A stretch of DNA of 64,000 nucleotides, from positions 58,034,638-58,098,637 of the forward strand of contig CM060177.1 of the NCBI GenBank assembly GCA_030549775.1, written 5' to 3'. The position numbers were made by a program, and so were the translations under genes. Source of the DNA: Tamarix chinensis (lineage: Eukaryota > Streptophyta > Magnoliopsida > Caryophyllales > Tamaricaceae). Shown here one piece after another: positions 24,168-34,812 of the stretch; position 1 is the first letter of the stretch; each line of letters begins with the position of its first letter. The notes under the pieces were generated by a model that did no database searches, had not been told where the DNA came from, and saw nothing but the letters and a program-made list of their open reading frames with translations.

Positions 24168-24205
24168 TGCACACACACACACACACATATATATATATAC
24201 ACACC
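24168..24205. repeat. CA/TA microsatellite with TATA-like core
   Basis: A run of alternating CA then TA repeats within solo LTR E, about 670 bp from its 5' edge. It could serve as its TATA region, but this is only inferred from position. Confidence 0.5.
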
Positions 24206-25209
24206 TCACACTCTCCCTACTTCTCTTTAGTTTTGCCTCACTCTGCTGATATTTTGTGCCAAAAAGCCATTACCGTGCTCCCTCACCCTTTTCCTCCCCT
24301 TCTTTTTCCTTTATTCTTCTCCTTTCCCTTCCTTTCCCTATTTTAGCTTTCATACCACCATCTCCCACCACCGTGCACTACCTTGGCATCCACTCGCCGC
24401 CCTTTGGTCAATGGACTAACCACTAAGGTCACCCCAACCTTCCCCCTCTTCATTGCCGGCCATTAGCTCTGATTGCTGCCTCTTTTCCCCTCTTCTTCCT
24501 CTCATTGCTTGTAGTGTAGTAGTGTATACTGCCGGTTCACGGCCTGCCGCATGGCCGTATAATGCTTAAAATCTCCTTCTACATAACCGTACAACCTTTT
24601 CACCATTTGATCGTGCATAATTTTTCCTCTCGACCTGATTTTACATGACTGTGCATCTTCTGTACCACCTAGCCATGTGTTTTATTTTCCCTCGACTCTG
24701 TGTTGCACAGCTGTGCAACTTTTACACCCCTGGTAGTGCAACTTTCTATTTTAGTCTTGTAACCCTCCTTTCACCCCAAATCTTATCCAAACAATACCAA
24801 AATTTGACCTAGCTCCACCACACATTCTTCTACACTTCCATATAATTCAAGTATGAAATTAACTTTGGTAAATTCCATTTTTATCCTTCACTACCATGAT
24901 CTCCCTCTAAATTTTTAACCATCAATCCTAATCATATTTTATCTTGTTCTCATAGGTGATCTTCCATTGATCTCAAAGGGAGTCTAGGATTTGTGCGCTA
25001 GAGCCTGGTGCCCTAGTTGGTAAGGATACTATTCGATGCGTAGGACTTTTGATGATATTTGCTTGTATGTCTAAATGTGTTTTCATGATATTACTACTAT
25101 AATATATAACGTATGTCGATATTGATAATTTGTGATGTCATGAATGTTATGTTGAAAGAAAATAAGAGTTGTAAGAGATACCATTATGTTATGATTGTGA
25201 CAATAATAT

Positions 25210-25780
25210 CTTATTTGTGAGAATGCATCTTATAGCATGAAATAAGGGTTGAATGATGCTAATATCATACTTGTACTTGTGGAAATATATCTATGGTTGA
25301 ATGATGATGATATCACACATGTGGAAATATATCTATGGTTGAATAATGATAACATCACACTTGTGAAATTATATCTTAAGGTATGAATTATGGGTTGATT
25401 GATGAGAATGTTATATTTGTGAAAATATAACTTAAGGTATGAAATATAGGTTGAATGAGGATAATGACACACTTATTAAATTATATCTTAAGGTATGAAT
25501 TATTTGTTCGTTTATGAGGATGTAATATTTGTGAAAATATAACTTAAGGTATGAAATATGGGTTGAATGAAGATAATGACATAGTAGTGAAATTATATCT
25601 TAAGGTATGAATTATGGGTTGATTGATGAGAATGTTATGTTTGTGAAAATATAACTTAAGTATGAAATATGGGTTGAATGATGAGAATGTCATATTTGTG
25701 AAAATATAACTTAAGGTATGAATTATAGATTGAATAATGATAATGCCATATTAGTGAAATTTATAACTAAAGGAATGGAA
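25210..25780. repeat. Tandem repeat of about 57 bp in solo LTR E
   Basis: At least nine diverged units contain AAAATATAACTTAAGGTATG followed by a GGTTGAATGATGA-like segment. Alternating variants (TATAACTTAAGG versus TATATCTTAAGG) suggest a higher-order dimer of roughly 112 bp. Confidence 0.75.
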
Positions 25781-26808
25781 TGTGGTTTGAGTGAGTTGTG
25801 GTAAATGGGCTTATGGTCTCTCATGAGATGTGATGATGAATGAGGACTTGGAAAAATAATATGTACGGAAGGCATAATATTTTATGAAATAAAGTTGTTA
25901 ATTATGCTAAAAGGGTAACTTGGTCATTATGGGGTATTAAAGAAGTTTGGTAATTTATGTGTTAGGAGACTTAAATTATGATAATAATAATTTGAGTAAT
26001 TCATGGGAATATTATCGTTATTTTGGGGTTCATAAATGTTTAATAGCAAATTTGGGATGAGTCATCTTGAGATGTTAATATTACGATTCCATCTTCATGG
26101 ATTAGATAATAACTATTGGAAATTAGAAATGATGAACCATTTATATGAAGGAATATGATAATTTATTGGAATTTAGACTTGGATACCTCAGTGTGTGATA
26201 TATATATACATTGGAATGAGATTACTAAATCAAATCATAAGAATTAGGTTTTGATTTTTGGGTATGATATTAATGATGGAATTTAGGGGATGTCGTAATA
26301 TAATGTGAGTGGATAAACTAACATAGGAGAATTAACACTAAAGGAAGTGTAATTAGGGTTTGACAAGACTTGAGGTTTTGGACCTATATTATATTCATAT
26401 CTATTTGACTATGTTCTATGCCCGAGCATCAATCTTAAATAAGATGCTAATCACTTAAAGTAAAAGAGCACGTGAGTAGGGCCATAGGATTATTTTTCTT
26501 AAATCTATATATATGTATTCCCATTTCACCAAGTAGAATAGTGGCTCGGGAGCGTTCTGTCCCAAGATGATGATTTTAATCTTTATTCCATCAGAAAAAA
26601 TAGTGGCTTGGGTGTGTTGTCCCTGAGAAGTTTCAGATCGTTCCATCGGTTTAAAAATAGTGGGATTCCTGCACTCATCGCATATAAAAGGATCTAGATC
26701 GTATTATGCCCTATAAGATTATCATTTATTTATTTGTATTTTCCTTTATCATTTAATGTGGAAGCATGTGCTACTTGTATTCCTATTTTGATAATATTGT
26801 TCCCTTGC

Positions 26809-26845
26809 TCAGTACGTAGCATACGGATCACCCGTTTCATGGGTG
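26809..26845 (+). other. Two-hairpin LTR module, copy in solo LTR E
   Basis: TCAGTACGTAGCATACGGA (a decayed palindrome) is followed at once by CACCC-GTTTCAT-GGGTG, a 5-bp stem. It lies 408 bp before the LTR end. Confidence 0.6.
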
Positions 26846-27235
26846 CTACTCATTCCCACTAGTAGACCTGCCTTGTTTTGCAAGTGATTGATGACTGATA
26901 GCTTGATGTGCTTGCTTTGGTTGAGCTCTAAATGTTTTGGTAAAGGGTATGGTTATTTGGATATTTCTATCTCTCTCTGTGTACTCCTAGTCCTTTGTTT
27001 TTACTATTTATTCCCTTCTCTCTTTTTCATATCTTGTATCGTGGTGGAATAAAGTGCTTCCCACATTTGATTCGTAAGGATGAAGTTACATTTGCCATGC
27101 AATCGACATGGACTGGGCATAGGGAGTGCCTCTTTTATGTTGGATACAACGTGACAACCCCATGTTTTGTATTTTGACTTCCACTATTAACTTTTTAAAA
27201 ATAAATTTTTAAGTTCCAAAATTTGGGGTGTTACA

Positions 27236-27353
27236 TTACCCTTAGTGGACTACTTATAGTGACATTGACAATAGTCCTAATTTTGGTTACTTCATAATGT
27301 TGGAAGCAAATAAAATTAGTTAAGTATGTGATTAATGTATGTTTCTCATGGTC
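27236..27353 (+). repeat. Short spacer between solo LTRs E and F
   Basis: 118 bp with no gene, probably part of LTR D/G into which both solo LTRs were inserted. It ends with TGGTC, the target duplication of F. Confidence 0.45.
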
Positions 27354-28578
27354 TGTAATCCCTAAAATTTTAATAGCCTATAATTTAATACGTAACTTTT
27401 ATTTGGAATAAATTAGTTCTTAAATTTATTTAATTTAATTATTTTATGGAATTTTAAGTATATAAAATTGGATATAAATATTTTGTTATTTTATCATACT
27501 CTTTTTATTTAAACAATTTTTGAAACCATTATTTTACAAAAATTATCCTTTTTAAACCCATATATTTAATTATATTAAATAAAATTATTAAATAAATTTA
27601 TTACCCAAAAATATTGTATTTTATTATTTTATAAATTAAATTATTTTATTTTATCCCATTTTCCCTTTCCTTTTTCCTTTTTTACTTTTCCTTCTCTTTT
27701 TCTCCTTTTTCTCCTTTCTTTCTTTTTCCTTTTTCTTCCTTCGAGCTATCAAGCCTTGGCCTGCCTCCCTCTCCCTTGTGCATTCGGCCATTGGCCCATC
27801 TCTCCCTCCTCCCCTGCTTCCCATTTCTTTCCCTTGGCCCCACTCCCTCTTTTTTTCTTCCTTCCTCCCCGCACGAGCCTGAGCAGTCCTCCCTTCCTTT
27901 CTTTCCTTCCTTCTCCACCGACCGAGCCAACCCACTCCCCTCTTCCTCTTCACTAGCCTGAACGCACACACCAGCCTCCCCCTCATTTATTTCTTCTTCT
28001 TCCTTTCTTCGACATTGCACTTGACCACCACTTCCATCTCCTGCCGCCCCACCTGCAACCCTCCTCCCCCTACTGATCTCCCTATCTCTCTATCTCTCTA
28101 GCCATTTTTCCTACCTTATCTCGGCGCACCACCTCTCTCTTTCCTTGCCTATGCTCCTACTTTCCCTTCCCTCTCCCTGCCATTCCCATACTTCTATCAC
28201 CCTGCCGCTACCCTACTGAGCCCCTTATCCCCTCCTTTCTCTTCCTCTTCTTTTTCTTTTTCCCTCCCTGCCTCTTTATGCCATTTTTCGAGCCTCCCAT
28301 GCCTTGCCTCACCTTCTTTCTCTCCTTTATTCTCCTTCCATCTCTCTCCTTTCTTTTGCTCCGTCGCTTCCACCACCGCACTAGCCACCTACACCACCCC
28401 TGTCACCCTCTACCTCACCCTTGAACCATCACACCTCCTCTCAAGCCACCCTACAACCCCTTTCTTCCTCCTCTCTTCTTTTCTCTTTGTTTTCTTCCTT
28501 CTCAGCAATCACCCTGTATCACCTCTTTCTGTCACCTTTTCCACCACCTAAGCCACCAAACTAACCACTACAACCTCC

Positions 28579-28583
28579 TCTAC
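28579..28583. repeat. Target-site duplication TCTAC, left copy
   Basis: TCTAC precedes TGTAACACCCC here and is repeated at 44967-44971 after GGGGCATTTCA, defining a single insertion event for everything between. Confidence 0.9.
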
Positions 28584-29018
28584 TGTAACACCCCAAAATT
28601 CACTAAATTTTTTTTTTCTTAAAAGCGGAAGCAATTAAATTAGAAGCACTGAAAACCTGTGAATTCTGGAAATGTTACCGCCACACTTAGTACCAGACCG
28701 GTTCTCTCCGACCGTTCCAGTACCAAGTGCTAAGGCTAAGAAAAGAAATAATCAATACAATTCAATTTCCAAATAAGCATTTTAAACGGTTGTAAAACAA
28801 AATCAGAGTACGCATCAAGAAATGTAATTCATTTCCAAAAGAGAATTAAACTTACAACCGATAAAAGATTAACAAAAAGAATTAGAGTCATATATAAAGA
28901 CTTAATATGGCCACAACTCTCTTGAATCTCGAGCCATACATGCTCAACACTCAGCCCCAACTGATATCTCGCCCACCTGCACAAATCAGAAGGGCATACT
29001 ACTCGTGGGAATGAGCAG

Positions 29019-29055
29019 CACCCATAAAAAGGGTGATCAGTACGCTACGTACTGA
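29019..29055 (-). other. Two-hairpin LTR module, LTR1
   Basis: On the minus strand TCAGTACGTAGCGTACTGA forms an 8-bp stem with a 3-base loop, followed by CACCC-TTTTTAT-GGGTG. It lies about 450 bp before the LTR 3' end. Copies: 34776-34812 and 40574-40610. Confidence 0.8.
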
Positions 29056-29274
29056 GTAAGGTAACCGAGCACTAAGGCCAACACGTAAGCACATAATCCA
29101 TGCAGAATAATAATAGGCATAATCCAATATAACAATATAAAGGTATATGAACAATTCAGGTAAAAGTACAAATGCCCAATCATAATCCAGATTAATTGTT
29201 TAATTAATCTCTTATCATAATCCAATTCACACCATGCCTTTTATCAAATCCATGCGAGCAGAGGAACACCCCCA

Positions 29275-29660
29275 TATTATAACCGGTGGGCCGGTCACAA
29301 TAGAGCATCACGCCCTAACCACTATTATTACCGGTGGATCGGTCACAATAGAGCATCACGCCCTAACCACTATTATTACCGGTGGATCGGTCACACATAG
29401 GGTAGCAACCCTAACCACTATTCCTAACCGGTGGATCGGTTTGGTTCCTCCTCGCATGGTGTTCCACTGTAAGTAATTAGTATCTTTTAAGAGCTTTAAT
29501 GATACTGGTTTGTGTTTATTGAGCTCGAGTCACCCCACTATTATTACCGGTGGGCCGGTCACATATAGGACCTCATGTCCTAACCACTATTATAACCGGT
29601 GGATCGGTCGCACATAGGACTACGCGTCCTAACCACTATTCCTGACCGGTGGATCGGTTT
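29275..29660. repeat. CCGGTGGATCGGT tandem arrays in LTR1
   Basis: A 48-bp unit containing CACAATAGAGCATCACGCCC and ACCACTATTATTACCGGTGG occurs twice perfectly plus diverged units (29275-29442). A second related array follows at 29533-29660. GGTGGATCGGT and GGTGGGCCGGT alternate as the conserved core. Confidence 0.85.
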
Positions 29661-30359
29661 GGACTCGGCTCAATAATCTTCCACTTCAAATGATTAGTGT
29701 CTTAAGTATCTTATTCAAAAGCTTTCACCATGCACAAGCACGAATCATAAATCATACATTCCATATTCATCATCATACTTTATTCACCAATTACACACGT
29801 GCTACCACCAAACCCTAGACATGCATAGATTGCTCCCTTCACAATTATCCTCCAATTCTACTTCACATCTCACTCTAGGGTTTTATCCCAAAACCCTAAT
29901 TTAGTCTACTTCGTACCCTTAATTTGCTCCACATGATATTTTTCATCCCAAGTGCTTAAACACCCAAACAACACTTACATTACCTTCCTTAAATCCCAAA
30001 GCAGCGTTCCATACATAAACTTCACTCTCATAAAAACTTTACACATCCCATGCAATTATTAACTTCCATGCAAACCCTAATACCACCATACAACCATTAA
30101 CCATTATACAAACCCAGAGTCTCATCATACAAAACCCTAAAATCAATCCACATAACTCAAAGATCATTCATACCAAACCTCAGATTCAAACCATATAAAA
30201 CCCAAAGATTCATTCATACCAAACTAAGTATCCATCCTTACCAAACCCTAAGTTCAAACCATATACAACCCAAAGATTCATTCACACAAAACCCTAAATT
30301 CAATCCATACCAACACAAAGATTCAAATCATATAAAACCCAAAGATTTTTCCACATAAT

Positions 30360-30790
30360 ACAATTGATTAGATTCTCCCTTTCATAACCACAAATTAGAT
30401 TCTACCATCCAAGACCATAAGTTAGATTCTTCCCCATAAAATCATAAATTAGAATCTCCCAAGCAAAACCATAGATTGGATTTCCCAAACAAATCATAAA
30501 TTATTATATCTCCCAATCAAATCATAAATTAAATTCTTCCTTACAAACCATATATTAATTTCTCTCACATAAAATCATACCAAACCATAAATTAAACTTC
30601 CCCATATAAAACCATAAATTGGATTTTACCAGACAAATCATATAAATTAGATTCTCCCAATACTATTATAAATGAGATTCTCCCAATTAAATCATAAATT
30701 AGATTCTTCCTCACGAATAATAATTTGATTCTCCCATATAACATCTTAGATTTCATTCTTCCAAATAAAACCATGCAATAGATTATTCCT
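30360..30790. repeat. GATTCTCCC-type minisatellite in LTR1
   Basis: Units of 24-30 bp built from ATCATAAATTAGATTCTCCC recur about 14 times with variation. The same block lies at 36165-36600 (LTR2), 41965-42400 (LTR3) and, inverted, at 51210-51535 in the solo LTR. Confidence 0.8.
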
Positions 30791-31119
30791 CATAAATTCA
30801 TAAAATTAGGTCAACTCACTTGCCTTAGTCAACTTCTTTCCCCATCCTCCTTTTTCATCCTTTCTCCCACATAAAATCATATCAGCATCCTCACATGCAT
30901 GTCTTACAGGGTCATACACAAATATTACACATGCCATACGAAAACACACTTCAACTCCATGTCATAGCATATACAGCATAATTAATAATCATAAACATAG
31001 AATGCATAGCATATGAATCACACAATGCACATTAGCACATAAAAGGCCTTAGCACCCCTTACCTGAAACGACACCGGTCTTGGAGCACATTCCTACGCCT
31101 CCTTAGGGCTTTGACCAAG

Positions 31120-31800
31120 TAATAACATATTAATAAAATAACTTTAACAAAATTATAACTTTGCTAAAAATAATAGAGATATTATAAACCTTGATAATAT
31201 AGGGTTAAAGATTTTACCCTAATGATAATAATGATACTAAATATAATAATATCAAAATTAATAAAGTTACTATCAATGAGAATATAAATAATAATAATAA
31301 TAAGCTTTAAAATTTAAAGTGGGGTTTTCAACCCTACTTATAACTAATGACTTACCACTTATTTAATATAAATAATAAAATTACTAACATATATAATAAT
31401 ATTAAAAATAATAAAGATACTGATAATATTATCATCAATAGTTATAAGAACAATAGAAACAATAATACTAAAATAAATAAGTGCAAATGTTAATACAAAA
31501 TTAGGGCCTAATATTTCCAGAATAATTAGTAAAATGATATTAATAAAATATTTATTCTAATAATTATAATATTAATAATAATAAGAAGAAGAATGATAAT
31601 AATCCCATAATATTCAATTAATAACTTAAAATTCGAAACTATCAATAATATTGTTTTATTACCACTCTCCACCCTGCAAGTACAATTCAGAATAAAATTT
31701 CTCATCAAATAATAATAAAACATCTTAAGAATATAATTATTAAGAATAATAATAATGGTATTTATATGCAAATAATTGAAATAAATTAAATCAAGGCATA
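31120..31800. repeat. AT-rich simple-sequence region in LTR1
   Basis: AATAAT/ATTATT-rich DNA with no coding content; the short open frame at 31526-31771 is an artefact of composition. Equivalents: 36930-37610, 42730-43400 and 50210-50790. Confidence 0.75.
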
Positions 31801-32308
31801 TACTAATATGGAAAATGGTTGAGAGGGTCTAGGGTTCAACCTTAAGCTGGTGGGGATGGGTGGCACCGGCGGTGGTGCACGGCGGCAGCGACGGTGGCCG
31901 GAAAAACAGAAGAAAAGAGGGAAAGATGGATGTGGGAAAAAGATAGGGAGAATTGAGGTGATATAAGAGGTGTTTATTGTTTCCCAGGAGGAGAGGACAA
32001 AATGATGGTGTTGGTGCAGCCAAAGGGGCGGCGCACGGCGCGCGGAAGGCGTTTAATGCTTTCTGGGTAAAAATTCAGGCGAGACAAGAAGCCAACTTGG
32101 CACGGCTATGTAAGCCAGTACAAGAAGAATCGAGGAATTTGAGAAACGTAGTTAGCTAGAGGAAAATGCAGGGAATAAAATGAAAGGTTTTCGGTGGCGC
32201 TGAAATTGGCTAACGGAGGCGGAAGAGGCGTCTAAAGTCTCGATGATGGATGGCAGCCCTCGCCGAGGGTTTCGGGAAGAAAAATCTTCCACAACTCCTA
32301 CAATCCAG

Positions 32309-32318
32309 CTATTTATAG
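32309..32318 (-). promoter_or_regulatory. TATA box of LTR1
   Basis: The minus strand reads CTATAAATAG, a near-consensus plant TATA box, about 1.05 kb from the LTR 5' edge. The same box sits at matching positions in LTR2 (38111-38120), LTR3 (43910-43919) and the solo LTR (49701-49710). Confidence 0.75.
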
Positions 32319-32555
32319 ATGTTGGAATGGATAATGAGGAGCTGGAGGTCGACATGGAAGTTTTAAATGCAAGAATTTGGTGTGGCGGTGGCGTTAAAAT
32401 GGTCGGTTGGACGTTTGGGTTGGTTCGATGATTCGCTGGGGCTGGGGGAGGAAACGGGCGAGATTTAAGTCCAATAATTATATTGAAGTTATTTCTGGAG
32501 TTAATAGGAAGGCAATGAGACAAGAAACGGCCGGTATTATTCATTGTAACCGGAG

Positions 32556-32940
32556 ATGCCATTGACGAGGAGGGAACTGCAGCGACGTCGACGGAGGAGA
32601 AAGGAGGAAGAAGGAAGAAGAAGAGGAGGCGGTCGGGTCGGGCGGGGAAAGAAAAGAAAAAAGAAAGAACCGGGCCGGTTCGCGCGCGCCGAGTGTGTGC
32701 GTTTAATGGAACGACGAGTTCGGAAGGAAAACGAGCCAAAACGCAGTGTTGGAAGGGCGACGAAGGGCGCCGCGCGGGCTGGGCCGCGCCGAAGAAGAAG
32801 AAGAAGAAAAGAAAAAGGGGAACTGGGCGCGAGCTGGCCCAGTTCGGCGAGGAGAATAGGAAAAAGAAAAAGAAAGAAAAAGAAAAGGAAAAAGGAAGAA
32901 AGAAAAAGAAAAAGGGAAAAAGGAAAGGAGAAATAAAATA
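32556..32940. repeat. Purine-rich tract in LTR1 (pyrimidine-rich on the sense strand)
   Basis: A GAAAAAG/GGAAAAAGG tract lies upstream of the TATA box in element orientation. It creates Lys/Arg/Glu-rich plus frames and Phe/Ser-rich minus frames with no protein similarity. Equivalents: 38390-38740, 44190-44540 and 49097-49180. Confidence 0.8.
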
Positions 32941-33387
32941 GGTTAGGCCCAATTAAATTAATCTAAATATTTAGGATATTTAAAATAATAATATTTAAAT
33001 AAAATAATATTTAAATCCCTTTTTAGGCTAAATTAGGATTTTTAAAAGACTTTCCATAAATTCCATTTTAATTAGCAAAACACCCTAATTTTCTTCCATT
33101 AAATTATTTATAAAATTAATATTAATTTAAAACTATTTTCTCATTCTTATTTTAAATAAAATCATTTATTTAATTAATTCCCGAATTAAAATCTTTAATT
33201 AGTTAAAATACCCCAAATTCCTCCTAATTAAAATACTTATAAATTTATCCTTGATTTTCCCTAATTAATTTCCTTTTATTTTAATCAAAATCATTTATTT
33301 GATTAATATTTATGATAAAGTCTCATTTAAATATAATATTTAAGATTATAAGTTTTCGGGGCATTTCATTACTACCCCCTTAAAAAC

Positions 33388-33407
33388 AGACTTCGCCCCC
33401 GAAGTCT
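33388..33407. other. Perfect 8-bp hairpin near the polypurine tract, internal 1
   Basis: AGACTTCG-CCCC-CGAAGTCT is a perfect inverted repeat with a 4-base loop. The second copy is at 39188-39207. It overlaps the presumed pol-tail relic. Confidence 0.85.
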
Positions 33408-33699
33408 CCGGGAGCGCTTAGGGTTAGGGAGGAAATGCTCTATGTTGTTAGAAACCAAAATAACATTACTATCTATATAAACTACCCCCTTAGGGATAAA
33501 CTTACCAAAGAAAATTTAAATTAACGGAAATAAGGACACCATACAAAAAAAATACTTGTAAAACTACCCCCTTAAGAATAAACTTAATTAAAATTCTACC
33601 ATTCTCTTCTCACTGTGGCCGGAATGAAAATATTTTAAAATAAATGAATTCTTTTTGTTTTAAAAACGATTTCAATTCAAGGAGAAATTTTTAATCCCA

Positions 33700-34327
33700 A
33701 TTCATTTTGAAAATGATACTACTCTTAGTATCAAATTAAAAAGATTAAAATCAAAAGATACCGAAACACGCTTCAAAACTAATAAAAAAGAAACTCGTAA
33801 GCCAAATATAATTTCAAGAAGAAGCGTAATTAAAAAGATCAACCTCACTGGTACCAAATGGTGGTACCAACTTAAAAATATTAAAAACAAAAGAGCACAG
33901 TCAAAACCAGATTCGATACCAACTTGTGATATCAACTAAAAATTTTTAAAATCGAAAGAGCGTGTTCGAAGAATCAACCACTCCGATACCGCTTTGTGGT
34001 ATCAGCTAAATATTTAAAATAGAAAATGATTTTTAAAACCAACTCTGAGCATAAATGTTTTAAAAACAAGGAACACTTGGCTAAATTAAAAATCTTCAAA
34101 CAAGAGCGTGGTTATCGGAACCAACTCTGATACCACCTTGTGGTATCAGCTTAAAGAAAAATTTAAAAATAAGGAGCTTGGTTGAAATCAACTTCGATAC
34201 CATCTTGTGGTATCATCTTAAAAGTTTAAAAGTAGAAGAGCATGGTCGAAACCTGCTTTGATACCACTTATGGTATCAGCTTAAAACATTTTAAAAAAAC
34301 AAAAGAGCGTGTCCGAAAGGAACAACC
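33700..34327 (-). repeat. Tandem array of primer-site-like units, internal 1
   Basis: Diverged units of 64-84 bp each contain GATACCA(C)-CTT-GTGGTATC, an inverted pair of primer-site cores, followed by GCTTAAA, an A-rich stretch and GAGCGTG-TCGAA. Clear cores lie at 33915, 33985, 34129-34147, 34196-34214 and 34260-34277; decayed ones at 33712, 33849 and 34045. The unit matches the real primer site plus its downstream leader, so the array looks like amplification of that segment. Confidence 0.8.
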
Positions 34328-34339
34328 GCTCTGATACCA
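34328..34339 (-). other. Primer-binding site, internal 1
   Basis: The minus strand reads TGGTATCAGAGC, identical over 12 bases to the iMet-tRNA complement used by many plant gypsy elements. It lies 4 bases from the LTR2 edge. Confidence 0.88.
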
Positions 34340-34775
34340 CTTATTAACACCCCAAAATTCACTAAATTTTTTTTTTCTTAAAAGCGGAAGCAATTAAATT
34401 AGAAGCACTGAAAACCTGTGAATTCTGGAAATGTTACCGCCACACTTAGTACCAGACCGGTTCTCTCCGACCGTTCCAGTACCAAGTGCTAAGGCTAAGA
34501 AAAGAAATAATCAATACAATTCAATTTCCAAATAAGCATTAAACGGTTGTAAAACAAAATCAGAGTACGCATCAAGAAATGTAATTCATTTCCAAAAGAG
34601 AATTAAACTTACAACCGATAAAAGATTAACAAAAAGAATTAGAGTCATATAAAGACTATAATATGGCCACAACTCTCTTGAATCTCGAGCCATACATGCT
34701 CAACACTCAGCCCCAACTGATATCTCGCCCCACCTGCACAAATCAGAAGGGCATACTACTCGTGGGAATGAGCAG

Positions 34776-34812
34776 CACCCATAAAAAGGGTGATCAGTAC
34801 GCTACGTACTGA
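34776..34812 (-). other. Two-hairpin LTR module, LTR2
   Basis: Identical in sequence to the LTR1 module. Confidence 0.8.

Larger units (their letters stand above)
23507..27235 (+). mobile_element. Solo LTR E, 3.7 kb
   Basis: It starts TGTAATAACC and ends GGGGTGTTACA. The flanking pentamers are ATACC and TTACC (4 of 5 identical), a plausible mutated target duplication. Order inside: a pyrimidine tract from 23740 to about 24500 (source of the spurious frame at 23820-24047), a CA/TA microsatellite with a TATA-like core (24168-24205), a GGTAAGG block near 25020, a tandem array of about 57 bp (25210-25780), a block of diverged repeats containing ATAGTGGCT (26530-26660), and the two-hairpin module (26809-26845). 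There is no internal domain or second LTR, hence a solo LTR left by LTR-LTR recombination. Confidence 0.65.
28584..33368 (-). repeat. LTR1 (3' LTR) of the triple-LTR element
   Basis: It carries intact TG...CA termini on the plus strand. It has two perfect copies of the 48-bp CCGGTGGATCGGT-type unit where LTR2 and LTR3 have three. It shows private differences, such as an extra TTT at about 28782 and altered bases at 32020-32060 and 32380-32400. The 266-codon minus-strand frame 32152-32952 spans the promoter and the pyrimidine tract, is broken in LTR2 and LTR3, and is not considered a gene. Confidence 0.92.
33369..34343 (-). other. Internal domain 1, non-coding
   Basis: It opens next to LTR1 with a polypurine tract (minus strand TTAAGGGGGTAGT, 33371-33383) and a strong hairpin (33388-33407). 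It ends at the primer site beside LTR2. The minus strand next to the polypurine tract could encode FGGEVCF followed by a stop, the tail found at the end of some plant gypsy pol genes. Otherwise no gag or pol is present; the open frame 33702-33935 lies inside the repeat array. A 975-bp internal domain between 4.8-kb LTRs requires proteins from a relative to move. Confidence 0.85.

Noticed and set aside
27651..28388. Arg/Lys/Glu-rich open frames on the minus strand
   Set aside because: They are direct read-outs of the C/T-rich tract of solo LTR F, and overlapping frames are equally open on both strands.
32152..32952. Longest open frame of the window (266 codons, minus strand) with Phe/Ser-rich start
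   Set aside because: It spans the pyrimidine tract and TATA region of LTR1, and the near-identical LTR2 and LTR3 break it. It shows no recognisable domain.
33849..34280. Repeated palindromes considered as a CRISPR-like array
   Set aside because: The units diverge strongly, the spacing is variable, no cas genes occur, and the repeat is explained by amplification of the primer-site segment in a plant retroelement.
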